Assembly: GCF_000341345.1 (NCBI RefSeq)
Contig: NC_020302.1
Span: forward strand, 2,522,075-2,586,074
Length of the DNA stretch: 64,000 nucleotides
Direction of reading: 5' to 3'
Source of the DNA: Corynebacterium halotolerans YIM 70093 = DSM 44683
GTDB lineage: Bacteria > Actinomycetota > Actinomycetes > Mycobacteriales > Mycobacteriaceae
Part shown: positions 36,762 through 45,746 of the stretch, piece by piece
Numbering within the stretch: the first letter of the stretch is position 1
How the letters are laid out: each line of letters begins with the position of its first letter
Program-made: the position numbers and the translations under genes
Notes under the pieces: generated by a model
What the model saw: only the letters and a program-made list of their open reading frames with translations
Databases searched by the model: none
What the model was told of the DNA's origin: nothing

Positions 36762-38050
36762 TGGATCAGGGCCACCCTGTGGAAGGTCCCCTCCTCGAGA
36801 TCGGAGGAGTCGATCTCCTCACGCGGGACGCCGAGGATGTGGAGCACCTCGTCGAGGAAGGGGTGGTTGACGGAGGTGTCCGCGATCTCGCGGAGGGCGG
36901 GCTTGGCGTTGAAGGCGATGCCCAGGCCCGCGGCGGAGATCATGTCGATGTCGTTGGCGCCGTCCCCCACGGCGACGGTCTGGTACATCTCCAGGCCCGA
37001 GTCCTCGGCGAACTCGCGGAGGAAATCGGCCTTGGCGGCACGGTCGACGACCTTGCCAATGACCCTGCCCGTGAGCTTGCCGTCGACGATCTCGAGGGTG
37101 TTGGCGCGGGCGTAGTCCAGCTCCAGTTCCTCGACGAGCCCCTCAAGCACCTGGATGAACCCACCCGAGACGACCGCGGTGCGGTAGCCCATCTTCTTCA
37201 GGGTGCGAATCGTGGTGCGGGCACCCGGAGTCAGCTCGATGGCGGCCGCCACCTCGTCGACCACGGAGGCGTCGAGACCCGCGAGCGTCGCCACGCGCTC
37301 GCGCAGCGACTCCTCGAAATCGAGCTCGCCACGCATCGCGCGCTCGGTGACCTCGGCGACCTCGGCCTCCTTGCCCGCGTGGGCCGCCAGCATCTCGATG
37401 ACCTCGCCGGTGATCAGGGTGGAGTCGCAGTCGAAGCAGACCAGGCGCTTGGAGCGGCGCAGCAGGCCGGCACGCTCGATCGCGATGTCCACGCCCAGCT
37501 GGGTGGTGAGCTCGGCAAGTGCCTTGCGCAGCGCCTTGCCACCGCCGGGCTCCGGATTCGCCACGGTGATCCGCAGCTCGAGACCGGTGATCGGGTAGTC
37601 GGCGATGCCGCGGATGCGGTCGATGTTGGCGTCATAGTTCGCCAGGGTCTGGCCGATGGCCGAGACATCGGCGGCCGTGACCGGATTGCCGAGCACCACG
37701 AGCTCGTGGGTCGAGCGGGGGCGGGAACTCTCACGGGTCTCGCCGACCTCGACCGTGACCCGCTGGCCGTAGCCCTTGAGGGTCTCGCTCAACCCCTCGG
37801 TGATGGTCTCCTCGCCGGCCGCCTCCAGTCCGACGTAGGCCGCAAGCGAGAGCCGACCACGGAACTGAGACTGCTCGACGTCGAGGAGCTGGATGTCATG
37901 CGCGGAGAGGACGCGGAAGAAAGCGGCGGACACGCCGGGGCGGTCTTTGCCGGTGGCGGTGATGACCGCGGGAGTCAGACCGGGGCGCAGGCTGACCGCC
38001 ATGCCCAACTGATCGTCCGGGGTACCTTCGAATTCATTGGGGTTTGTCAC
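36758..38050 (-). CDS. serB: Phosphoserine phosphatase with two ACT-like domains
   Basis: SerB performs the last step of serine synthesis. The 430-residue protein has an N-terminal ACT domain (VITATGKDRPGVSAAFF, about 28-100), a second ACT-like part (about 115-165) and a C-terminal HAD phosphatase with FDCDSTLITGE (Asp207 and Asp209), AVVSGGFIQV and VGDGANDIDMI. The ACT domains suggest serine feedback. The start is GTG 38050. It is followed by the PTH2-like gene with a four-base overlap. Confidence 0.94.
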   Translation of the reverse strand: MTNPNEFEGTPDDQLGMAVSLRPGLTPAVITATGKDRPGVSAAFFRVLSAHDIQLLDVEQSQFRGRLSLAAYVGLEAAGEETITEGLSETLKGYGQRVTVEVGETRESSRPRSTHELVVLGNPVTAADVSAIGQTLANYDANIDRIRGIADYPITGLELRITVANPEPGGGKALRKALAELTTQLGVDIAIERAGLLRRSKRLVCFDCDSTLITGEVIEMLAAHAGKEAEVAEVTERAMRGELDFEESLRERVATLAGLDASVVDEVAAAIELTPGARTTIRTLKKMGYRTAVVSGGFIQVLEGLVEELELDYARANTLEIVDGKLTGRVIGKVVDRAAKADFLREFAEDSGLEMYQTVAVGDGANDIDMISAAGLGIAFNAKPALREIADTSVNHPFLDEVLHILGVPREEIDSSDLEEGTFHRVALIQ

Positions 38051-38085
38051 GCGGTCATTGTCTCATGACCCGGGCCGATACAACG

Positions 38086-38123
38086 ACATACCCCCGGTAG
38101 GTGGGCACCTACCGGGGGTATGT
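38086..38123 (-). terminator. Terminator between ctaD and serB
   Basis: Perfect 18-base arms (38086-38103 and 38106-38123) make a long palindrome containing ACCCCCGGTAGGTG, located just after the ctaD stop. Confidence 0.8.
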
Positions 38124-38159
38124 CTAGTCAGAGGGGATACTCGTAGTCCCTAACTGCTT

Positions 38160-39929
38160 CTACCGCTGAGGGGACTGCTCCTCAGTTTCCCGCATCGCGT
38201 GCGGCGTCGGGGACTTCTGGAGCTCGGCACGCTCGTCGTGGGCACCGACGTGGGCCTCGAGGCGCATGCGCTCAACCATGTGCGGGTAGTGCAGCTCGAA
38301 CGCCGGACGCTCGGAGCGGATACGCGGCAGCGAGACGAAGTTGTGGCGCGGCGGCGGGCAGGAGGTCGCCCACTCGAGGGAGTTGCCGTAGCCCCACGGA
38401 TCGTCGACGGTGACGATCTCGCCGTAGCGCCAGGACTTGAACACGTTCCAGAGGAACGGGATGACGGAGGCACCCAGGACAAAGGAGAAGACGGTGGAGA
38501 TCTGGTTGAACAGAGTGAAGCCGTCGGAGTCCAGGTAGTCGGCGTAGCGACGCGGCATACCCATGTTGCCCAGCCAGTGCTGGATGAGGAAGGTGCCGTG
38601 GAAGCCGACGAAGGTCAGCCAGAAGTGGATCTTGCCCAGTCGCTCGTCCAGCATGCGGCCCGTCATCTTCGGGAACCAGAAGTACACGCCGGAGAAGGAC
38701 GCGAACACCACGGTGCCGAAGAGGGTGTAGTGGAAGTGGGCGATCAGGAAGTAGGAGTCGGACAGGTGGAAGTCCAGCGGCGGGGAGGCCAGCATGATGC
38801 CGGTCATACCACCGAAGAGGAAGGTCGCCATGAAGCCCACGGCCCAGATCATCGGGGTCTCCCAGGTGATGTGGCCCTTCCACATGGTGCCGGTCCAGTT
38901 GAAGAACTTCACGCCGGTCGGAACCGCGATCAGGAACGTCATGAAGGAGAAGAACGGCAGCAGGACCGCACCGGTGACGAACATGTGGTGCGCCCAGACG
39001 GCCATGGACAGGCCGCCGATGGCCAGGGTCGCGAAGACCAGACCGATGTAGCCGAACATCGGCTTACGGGAGAAGACCGGGATGACCTCGGAGACGATGC
39101 CGAAGAACGGCAGGGCGAGGACGTAGACCTCCGGGTGGCCGAAGAACCAGAACAGGTGCTGCCACAGGATGGAGCCGCCGTTGGCGGTGTCGAAGATGTG
39201 GCCGCCCAGCTTGCGGTCGTAGAGCACGCCCAGGGCCGCGGCGGTCAGCAGCGGGAAGATCATCAGGGCCAGAACGGAGACCACGAAGATGTTCCAGGCG
39301 AAGACCGGCATGCGGAACATGGTCATGCCCGGGGCACGCAGACACAGGATGGTGGTCAGCATGTTGATCGCGGAGGCGATGGTGCCGATACCGGTCATGC
39401 CGACACCCATGATCCACAGGTCAGCGCCCACACCCGGGGTGTGGACGGCGTCCGACAGCGGGGAGTACATGGTCCAGCCGAAGTCGGCGGCGCCACCCGG
39501 GGTGAGGAAGCCGGTCAGCATGACGATGCCACCGAGGCCGGTGATCCAGAGGCCGAAGGCGTTCAGCCGCGGGAAAGCGACATCCGGCGCACCGAGCTGG
39601 AGCGGAAGGACAAAGTTGGCGAAACCCCAGACGATCGGGGTGCCGAAGAGCAGCAGCATCACGGTGCCGTGCATGGTGAACAGCTGGTTGAACTGTTCGT
39701 TGGAGAGGAACTGCAGGCCCGGAGTGAAAAGCTCCGCACGAATCAGCAGTGCCATCAGTCCACCGAGGAAGAAGAAGCAGAAGGACACGATGATATACAT
39801 GATGCCCAGCTGTTTGTGGTCGGTGGTGGTGAGCATGTTCCAGGCCCTGGAGCCTACGCGCTCATGCCCGGTCGGTGCAGGACGTTCCGGCTCGACATAA
39901 TCGTCGAGCCTAGGCGCCACAGCAGTCAT
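38160..39929 (-). CDS. ctaD: Cytochrome c oxidase subunit I (aa3 type)
   Basis: CtaD is the heme-copper catalytic subunit of the terminal oxidase, with twelve membrane helices. The 589-residue protein shows the family marks [13 protein letters not shown] (heme a His), [17 protein letters not shown] (the His-Tyr cross-link and Cu-B ligand), WAHHMFVTG (Cu-B His pair) and [13 protein letters not shown] (heme ligands). ATG 39929 has AGGAGG upstream. A -10 TATGAT lies at 39992-39997 on the minus strand. The gene stands alone, as usual in corynebacteria, apart from the ctaCEF genes. Confidence 0.96.
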   Translation of the reverse strand: MTAVAPRLDDYVEPERPAPTGHERVGSRAWNMLTTTDHKQLGIMYIIVSFCFFFLGGLMALLIRAELFTPGLQFLSNEQFNQLFTMHGTVMLLLFGTPIVWGFANFVLPLQLGAPDVAFPRLNAFGLWITGLGGIVMLTGFLTPGGAADFGWTMYSPLSDAVHTPGVGADLWIMGVGMTGIGTIASAINMLTTILCLRAPGMTMFRMPVFAWNIFVVSVLALMIFPLLTAAALGVLYDRKLGGHIFDTANGGSILWQHLFWFFGHPEVYVLALPFFGIVSEVIPVFSRKPMFGYIGLVFATLAIGGLSMAVWAHHMFVTGAVLLPFFSFMTFLIAVPTGVKFFNWTGTMWKGHITWETPMIWAVGFMATFLFGGMTGIMLASPPLDFHLSDSYFLIAHFHYTLFGTVVFASFSGVYFWFPKMTGRMLDERLGKIHFWLTFVGFHGTFLIQHWLGNMGMPRRYADYLDSDGFTLFNQISTVFSFVLGASVIPFLWNVFKSWRYGEIVTVDDPWGYGNSLEWATSCPPPRHNFVSLPRIRSERPAFELHYPHMVERMRLEAHVGAHDERAELQKSPTPHAMRETEEQSPQR

Positions 39930-40883
39930 TCGATCCTCCTGACTACGGGACAGTCCGGGCAGGCCGGACCGCCATGGTGTTACACCGTCTCATCATAGAG
40001 GACGGGTAAGAATTATTTCCAGCTCGTACCTACTGGAGACACAGCCCAGTCTAACCCGCTCCCCCGCCGGTCACGACAGAAGATCCGCCGGAAACGACCG
40101 TCGACGGGACAGTCACCTGCGAACCAACCACCGACCAGTGACACATGACACAGGACGAATTCCCGGGAGCACCCGATTCACCGCTGGGGGCACCTCGACC
40201 CCACCCCCGGTCGAAATCAACCTTTCGATTGAACCCGTCTCCATCGAAGGGCAGCGCCGGAATCTGCCGGGAAATAAGGACCCCTGGGCCGGATACCGCT
40301 CCCCACCGCCGACGCCCCGGCGACGGCCACCTCGGCCACCTCCTCCCCCAAAATTCCGCGCTTCCATCCTGGGGCGAGAACTCCTTCATATATATATAAG
40401 GAATGACAGCGCCCCCAACGGAAACCGGAGGTCCCGTGGCCACCGTTGACGGTTTCCGCACCGCCCGCCCCCTGGGACGGCGCGGGGAGGGACACCGACG
40501 CAGCCCGGATCCGATCGACGGGAAACAGCGCCGTATCGCCGCTGCGGCACGGGAAGTGCCGGCTCCTTCTCACCCGCACCACAGTCCCTGCCGGGATCCG
40601 CGGCCATGCGGTCACCGCGGACGATCCGACCGTGGATGGTGACGGAGGCGACTTCGGACGGGATCCTGACCACAGTTTCACAGGTCAGACCAAAGCCTCC
40701 AGCCACCCCCGAGACGGCCAGTCCTCCCCTTTCAGCGGTGGTTACGGCAGGAACAAACTCCCCCCGTTTACGTGAAACAGCTCTCAGGCTCCATTCATGA
40801 TCGTTAAGATCACCATTACTAGCCCAGCCCTTCTCCGGCGCCCGCTGGATTGCGCCGCTCATCGTGAAACGAGGATGCCCCTG
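39930..40883. other. Gene-free region between ctaD and the gntR1-like gene
   Basis: About 950 bp with no recognisable protein. Short frames on both strands give Pro/Arg-rich or Gly-rich translations without family features. It contains the ctaD promoter (39992-39997), a dyad TCGAAA-N6-TTTCGA (40211-40228), a near-palindrome TCCTT-C-(AT)5-AAGGA (40382-40402) and a TAAGAT box (40805-40810) that may serve gntR1. In C. glutamicum, as I remember it, nrdF and ftn occupy this place. No remnant of either was seen. Confidence 0.6.
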
Positions 40884-41597
40884 ATGGCCGCCAGCCCCCA
40901 GTCCCCCGCCGCCCCACTGCTTGATGGAGTACTCGACCAGCTCGGCAGTGACATCGTCTCCCGCACACTGCCCGAGGGGAAGACCTTCACACTCCAGGAC
41001 ATCAGCGACCGCTTCGAGATCTCCCGCACCGTCGCCCGGGAGGCAATGCGCGCGCTCGAGCAGATGGGGCTGGTCTCCTCCTCACGCCGCGTCGGCATCA
41101 CCGTCCTCCCCCGCAGCTCCTGGGCGGTGTTCGACCCGGCGGTGATCAACTGGCGTCTACGCTGCCCCGAGGAGCGCCGCAAGCAGCTGCAGTCGCTCAA
41201 TGAGCTGCGGATCGCCGTCGAGCCCACCGCCTCCCGCAACGCCGCCCATAGCGCGAGCACCGAGGAGCGTGCCGAACTCCTGGCGCTCGCCCGGGAGCTG
41301 CGCGAGCTCGGCAACGCCGGCCAGGGCGCCTCCGAGGAATTCCTCGCCGCCGACATCCGCTTCCACTCGCTGCTGCTCGAGATCTCCGACAACGAGATGT
41401 TCGCCGCACTGACCCCCAGCATCCTCAACGTCCTGCAGGGGCGCACCACCTTCGGCCTGCAGCCCGACGAGCCCGCCCCCACCGCCATCGAGGCCCACGA
41501 GGAGCTCGCCCACGCCATCGCCGACGGCGACCCGGACGCCGCCGAACAGCACGCGCGCCGCATTCTCACCGAGGTCCGCGCCGCCCTGTTCCAGTAG
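40884..41597 (+). CDS. gntR1: GntR/FadR-family regulator, GntR1-like
   Basis: The 237-residue protein has an N-terminal winged helix of the GntR family (FTLQDISDRFEISRTVAREAMRALEQMGLV, about 35-64) and a C-terminal FCD ligand domain (SLNELRIAVEPTASRNA, DIRFHSLLLEISDNEMF, AHEELAHAIADGD). In C. glutamicum the GntR-type regulator between the ctaD/nrdF region and nrdE is GntR1, which represses gluconate genes and releases DNA on binding gluconate. The position matches, so the role is inferred. ATG 40884 is preferred, since GAGG at 40871-40874 fits it; ATG 40875 is the alternative. Confidence 0.8.
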   Translation: MAASPQSPAAPLLDGVLDQLGSDIVSRTLPEGKTFTLQDISDRFEISRTVAREAMRALEQMGLVSSSRRVGITVLPRSSWAVFDPAVINWRLRCPEERRKQLQSLNELRIAVEPTASRNAAHSASTEERAELLALARELRELGNAGQGASEEFLAADIRFHSLLLEISDNEMFAALTPSILNVLQGRTTFGLQPDEPAPTAIEAHEELAHAIADGDPDAAEQHARRILTEVRAALFQ

Positions 41598-41653
41598 CCT
41601 GCCGATGCCGCGTCGGACGGGCGTCGACAAGCGCCGCGCGGGGGCGGAGCAGC

Positions 41654-41696
41654 CGCCGAAGGCCCGCACCCCCTGATGGGGTGCGGGCCTTCGGCG
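41654..41696. terminator. Bidirectional terminator between gntR1 and nrdE
   Basis: A 19-bp stem (41654-41672 with 41678-41696) and a 5-nt loop CTGAT lie between the convergent genes. Confidence 0.85.
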
Positions 41697-41715
41697 TTCC
41701 GGCGGACCGGTGGAT

Positions 41716-43875
41716 CTAGAGCATGCAGCTGACGCAGCCCTCGACCTCGGTGCCCTCCAGCGCCACCTGACGCATACGGATGTAGTAGAGGGTCTTGATG
41801 CCCTTGCGCCAGGCGTAGATCTGGGCGCGGTTGATGTCACGGGTGGTGGCGGTGTCCTTGAAGAACAGGGTCAGGGACAGACCCTGGTCGATGTACCTGG
41901 TGGCCACCGCGTAGGTGTCGATGATCTTCTCGTAGCCGATCTCGTACGAGTCCTGGAAGTATTCCAGGTTGTCGTTGTCCATGTGCGGCGCCGGGTAGTA
42001 GACGCGGCCGATCTTGCCCTCCTTGCGGATCTCGATCTTGGAGGCGATCGGGTGGATCGAGGAGGTGGAGTTGTTGATGTAGGAGATTGAACCGGTCGGC
42101 GGCACCGCCTGCAGATTGCGGTTGAACAGGCCGTGCTCCATGACGTCCGTCTTGAGCCGGGCCCAGTCCTCCGCGTCCGGCACGTGGGCGGTGGAGTTGG
42201 CGAACAGCTCCTTGACCTTGTCGGTCTTCGGGGCGAACTCGGCCGGGTCGAACTTGTCGAAGTACACACCGGAGGCGTACTCGGAGTTCTCGAAGTTCGC
42301 GAACTTCTGGCCGCGCTCACGGGCGAGCTTATTGGAGGCCCGCAGGGCCTGGTAGAGCACCGCGGCGAAGTAGGCGTTGGTGAAGTCCAGGCCCTCCTCG
42401 GAGCCGTAGTAGATGTGCTCGCGGCCGAGGTAGCCGTGCAGGTTCATCTGGCCCAGACCGATGGCGTGGGCGGCATTGTTGCCCTCCCGGATGGACGGCA
42501 CCGAGTCGATGGAGGTCTGCTCGGAGACTGCGGTCAGGCCCCGGATGGAGGTCTCGATCGTCTTGGCGAAGTCCGGGGAGTCCATCGTCATGGCGATGTT
42601 CAGCGAGCCCAGGTTGCAGGAGATGTCCTCGCCGACCTTCGAGTAGGTCAGGTCGTCGTTGTACTCGGAAGGAGTGTTGACCTGCAGGATCTCCGAGCAC
42701 AGGTTGGACATGTTGATCCGGCCCTCGATCGGGTTCGCGGCGTTGACCGTGTCCTCGAACATGATGTAGGGGTAGCCGGACTCGAACTGGATCTCCGCCA
42801 GGGTCTGGAAGAACTGGCGGGCGTTGGTCTTGGTCTTGCGGATGCGCGGATCCTCGACCATCTCCTGGTAGTGCTCGGTGACGGAGATGTCGCCGAAGGG
42901 CTTGCCGTAGATGCGCTCGACGTCGTACGGGGAGAACAGGTACATGTCCTCGTTGCGCTTGGCCAGCTCGAAGGTGATGTCGGGAATCACCACACCGAGG
43001 GAGAGGGTCTTGATGCGGATCTTCTCGTCGGCGTTCTCGCGCTTGGTGTCCAGGAACTTCAGGATGTCCGGGTGGTGGGCGCTGAGGTAGACCGCGCCGG
43101 CGCCCTGGCGGGCACCCAGCTGGTTGGCGTAGGAGAAGGAGTCCTCGAGCAGCTTCATGACGGGGATGACGCCGGAGGACTGGTTCTCGATGTGCTTGAT
43201 GGGGGCGCCGGCCTCGCGCAGATTGGACAGCAGCAGGGCGACGCCGCCGCCACGCTTGGACAGCTGCAGGGCGGAGTTGATGGCGCGGCCGATGGACTCC
43301 ATGTTGTCCTCGATGCGCAGCAGGAAGCAGGACACGGGCTCGCCGCGCTGGGCCTTGCCCTCGTTGAGGAAGGTCGGGGTGGCCGGCTGGAAGCGGCCGG
43401 ACATGATCTCGTCGACGAGGTTCTCCGCGAGGGCGCGGTCACCGTCGGCCAGGGAGAGGGCGACCATGGAGACGCGGTCCTCGAAGCGCTCGAGATAGCG
43501 GCGGCCGTCGAAGGTCTTGAGCGTGTAGGAGGTGTAGTACTTGTACGCGCCCAGGAAGGTCTGGAAGCGGAACTTGTAGGAGTAGGCGCGCTTGAACAGA
43601 TCCTTGACGAACTCGAAGTCGTACTTGTCCAGCACCTCCGTCTCGTAGTACTTGTTCTCGACCAGGTACTTGAGCTTCTCCTCCAGGTCGTGGAAGTAGA
43701 CCGTGTTCTGGTTGACGTGCTGCAGGAAGAACTGGTTCGCGGCCTCGCGGTCCTTGTCGAACTGGATCGCGCCGTTCTCGTCGTAGAGGTTCAGCAGGGC
43801 GTTGAGGGCGTGGTAGTCGAGCTGGTCAACCGGCTTGACCGGCTCGGCAACGGACTTTCCCAGTGTGGTGGTCAA
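41716..43875 (-). CDS. nrdE: Class Ib ribonucleotide reductase, large subunit
   Basis: NrdE reduces ribonucleoside diphosphates together with the radical subunit NrdF. The 719-residue protein has the class Ib motifs [22 protein letters not shown] (catalytic Cys), [24 protein letters not shown] and [18 protein letters not shown]. The C-terminus is EGCVSCML, the flexible CxxC pair re-reduced by NrdH. The start is a TTG at 43875 with GAAAGG upstream. It ends the nrdH-nrdI-nrdE operon. nrdF is not in this window. Confidence 0.96.
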   Translation of the reverse strand: MTTTLGKSVAEPVKPVDQLDYHALNALLNLYDENGAIQFDKDREAANQFFLQHVNQNTVYFHDLEEKLKYLVENKYYETEVLDKYDFEFVKDLFKRAYSYKFRFQTFLGAYKYYTSYTLKTFDGRRYLERFEDRVSMVALSLADGDRALAENLVDEIMSGRFQPATPTFLNEGKAQRGEPVSCFLLRIEDNMESIGRAINSALQLSKRGGGVALLLSNLREAGAPIKHIENQSSGVIPVMKLLEDSFSYANQLGARQGAGAVYLSAHHPDILKFLDTKRENADEKIRIKTLSLGVVIPDITFELAKRNEDMYLFSPYDVERIYGKPFGDISVTEHYQEMVEDPRIRKTKTNARQFFQTLAEIQFESGYPYIMFEDTVNAANPIEGRINMSNLCSEILQVNTPSEYNDDLTYSKVGEDISCNLGSLNIAMTMDSPDFAKTIETSIRGLTAVSEQTSIDSVPSIREGNNAAHAIGLGQMNLHGYLGREHIYYGSEEGLDFTNAYFAAVLYQALRASNKLARERGQKFANFENSEYASGVYFDKFDPAEFAPKTDKVKELFANSTAHVPDAEDWARLKTDVMEHGLFNRNLQAVPPTGSISYINNSTSSIHPIASKIEIRKEGKIGRVYYPAPHMDNDNLEYFQDSYEIGYEKIIDTYAVATRYIDQGLSLTLFFKDTATTRDINRAQIYAWRKGIKTLYYIRMRQVALEGTEVEGCVSCML

Positions 43876-43939
43876 CGTGTTGTGGCCTTTCGGTGAGGAG
43901 GTGGGTGGGGAATTTCAGTGAACTGAGACCAGGAAAAGA

Positions 43940-44404
43940 CTAGGAGGAGGCGGTTCCGGCCGCGGGGGCCGGGGTGACCATGGGAGTCAGCCCGAGGCGC
44001 TCGGCGTTGTCGAGCAACCCGCCCCGCAGCACGCGGACGTCCTCGTCGGTGCCCATCAGCTCAAAGCGGTAGACGTAGGGCACTTTGCACTTGGCGGAGA
44101 TGACCTCCCCGGCGAGTCCGTAGTCGGTGCCGAAATTGGTGTTGCCGCCGGCGGCCACCGCCCGGATGAAGCTGCGGTTGTGCTCGTTGTTGAGGAAGTG
44201 GATGACCTGCTTCGGCACGGGCTTCGAATTCTTGCCCGTCATCGTCACACCGCCGCCGTAGGTCGGGGTGATGAGAATGTAGGGCTCGTTGACGATGAGC
44301 GGCTCATCGGTGCGGTGGAGCGGAATCCGGGCACTGGGAAATCCCAGCTTGTCGACGAAACGGCGCGTGTTCTCCGTCACGGAGGAGAAGTATACGACGA
44401 GCAC
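43940..44404 (-). CDS. nrdI: NrdI flavodoxin-like protein
   Basis: NrdI is the flavodoxin-like partner that supplies oxidant to assemble the manganese-tyrosyl cofactor of NrdF. The 154-residue protein shows the FMN-binding [20 protein letters not shown] and [16 protein letters not shown], all typical of the family. The start is the GTG at 44404, with GGAAG upstream. The gap to nrdE is 64 bp. Confidence 0.94.
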   Translation of the reverse strand: MLVVYFSSVTENTRRFVDKLGFPSARIPLHRTDEPLIVNEPYILITPTYGGGVTMTGKNSKPVPKQVIHFLNNEHNRSFIRAVAAGGNTNFGTDYGLAGEVISAKCKVPYVYRFELMGTDEDVRVLRGGLLDNAERLGLTPMVTPAPAAGTASS

Positions 44405-44580
44405 TGAGCGCTCACTTCCCTTCTGACACCACCGGCGGACGCCCGCCGGTTTTCGCGGTGCTGACTCGATTGAACAAAAGTCGTGGACGAATAAAGCCGC
44501 CCGGTCTCGTGGGCGGCGGATGAGGCGGTCGCGGATCCCGGGTAGGACTCTGACGCCTCCGGACGAACGGAGGAGCGGGC

Positions 44581-44814
44581 TCAGGCGGCCTGGGCGACCA
44601 GTCCACGGATGCGCTCGGGGCGGAAGCCGGACCAGTGCTCGCCGTCGACCTCGACCACGGGGGCCTGCACGTAGCCGAGGGCCATGACGTAGTCACGGGC
44701 CTCGTCATCCAGGCTGATGTCAACGGTTTCGTACTCCAGGCCGGCACGGTCGAGAGCCTTCTTCGTGGCGTTGCACTGCATGCAGGCGGGCTTGGTGTAG
44801 AGAGTGATAGCCAT
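44581..44814 (-). CDS. nrdH: NrdH glutaredoxin-like redoxin
   Basis: NrdH is the electron donor of NrdEF. The 77-residue protein starts [21 protein letters not shown], with the redox pair Cys11-x-x-Cys14 (CMQC, where CVQC or CMQC is usual), and ends with [12 protein letters not shown], a family-specific motif. ATG 44814 has GAGGAG upstream. It is the first gene of the operon; a 176-bp gap without a gene separates it from nrdI. Confidence 0.95.
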   Translation of the reverse strand: MAITLYTKPACMQCNATKKALDRAGLEYETVDISLDDEARDYVMALGYVQAPVVEVDGEHWSGFRPERIRGLVAQAA

Positions 44815-44948
44815 GGGGTGCTCCTCGGTCTCGATGTCTTCGTACTGGCCGCCGGTTCCTGTCGCGCCCCGGCGGTCGAATGGCCGGCCTTCACGCGCTC
44901 CTGCGGTTCGCCTTCTGTTTTCCACCCTTGGTGGGGTGTCATGAACCG

Positions 44949-44996
44949 ACACTATACTTTGTGGTCGGAACCCGCAAATAGCACTACATATAGTAG
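44949..44996 (-). promoter_or_regulatory. Tandem NrdR boxes and promoter of nrdHIE
   Basis: ACACTATACTTTGTGG (44949-44964) and GCACTACATATAGTAG (44981-44996) resemble NrdR boxes and are 32 bp apart, three helical turns, as NrdR requires. On the minus strand a -10 TATAGT (44951-44956) lies inside the first box and a -35-like TTTGCG (44973-44978) lies between the boxes. The leader to nrdH is about 130 bp. Confidence 0.7.
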
Positions 44997-45394
44997 TTAC
45001 ATCGATGATATTCCCAGCTAAGAGGGACTCCGGACCCCACATATTGACCCGCCCCCGACGTTGGGGTGCACGCCCGAAACAACAACGGTGTCATTTCCGC
45101 AGTTCACCCTTTCATGCCGTTATTGAATCGTTATTTTCGGGGTGAATGCGCTACTTCACCCCATGCTTCAGCGGCGTGAGGGCCGGGGCGAACAAGTATG
45201 GACGAGGCGGGGACAGGAGCATCGGCAGACGCCTCGGCGGAGGGCCGTGTCGGGGCGGGTGCAGACAGGCTTCCGGCATCGACGCCCCGGAGCCCTTCGA
45301 GGGGCATCAGGGGCCGACAGGCGCGCGGGCGCTGACGAGCAGGGGCCGGCGGACACGGGTGGTCGGTGGGCTCCGACAGGCGCGCGGGCAAGCC
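44997..45394. other. Gene-free stretch between nrdH promoter and rpmJ terminator
   Basis: About 400 bp without a recognisable gene. The left part is AT-rich. The right part contains a 17-bp direct repeat, CCGACAGGCGCGCGGGC, at 45314-45330 and 45373-45389. Frames through it have low-complexity Arg/Gly/Pro translations. Confidence 0.55.
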
Positions 45395-45440
45395 AAAGGC
45401 CGCCCGCCCTCCCCTGATGTGGGGAGGGACGGACGGCCTT
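45395..45440 (-). terminator. Terminator of rpmJ
   Basis: AAGGCCG (45396-45402) pairs with CGGCCTT (45434-45440), and an inner stem of about 8 bp pairs CCCTCCCC with GGGGAGGG, with a small internal loop. It lies 25 bp after the rpmJ stop. Confidence 0.65.
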
Positions 45441-45464
45441 CGGACTGTCCGGAGTATCCGGCCT

Positions 45465-45587
45465 CTAGCCCTGGCGGGCCTTGAAGCGCGGCTCCTTCTT
45501 GTTGATCACGTAGACCTTGCCGCGGCGGCGGACAACCTGGGCGCCCGGCTTGTTCTTCAGCGACCGAAGCGACTTGCGAACCTTCAT
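45465..45587 (-). CDS. rpmJ: Ribosomal protein L36, cysteine-free form
   Basis: The 40-residue protein begins [19 protein letters not shown] and ends FKARQG, which matches bacterial L36. It has no cysteine, so it is the form without the zinc ribbon. It belongs to the large ribosomal subunit. ATG 45587 has AAGGAG at the right distance. It is a single-gene unit with its own promoter and terminator. Actinobacteria often have a second, zinc-binding L36 elsewhere. Confidence 0.93.
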   Translation of the reverse strand: MKVRKSLRSLKNKPGAQVVRRRGKVYVINKKEPRFKARQG

Positions 45588-45617
45588 CGGGCGCTCCTTT
45601 CTTTATGCGCTCATTGG

Positions 45618-45635
45618 AATTGAGACTCAATTATC
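45618..45635 (-). promoter_or_regulatory. rpmJ promoter with 15-bp palindrome
   Basis: AATTGAG-A-CTCAATT (45618-45632) is a perfect inverted repeat. It overlaps a -10 GATAAT (45630-45635, minus strand) and covers the expected start site, where a repressor would block transcription. Confidence 0.5.
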
Positions 45636-45746
45636 GCAGTGGCTGATCGATCCGCCTGAGGATCGGACGTATCTGTCAGCCATGACACGAGGGAACATAT
45701 TACCCCACGTCGACGGGAATGCCCAAACCGCCCATCAGGGCCAATT

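Noticed and set aside
40138..40862. Several short frames on both strands in the ctaD-gntR1 gap
   Set aside because: No family features, no good starts, overlapping each other.
45131..45417. Frames of 86-112 codons between nrdH and rpmJ
   Set aside because: Arg/Gly/Pro-rich and produced by the repeated GC-rich sequence; no ribosome-binding site.
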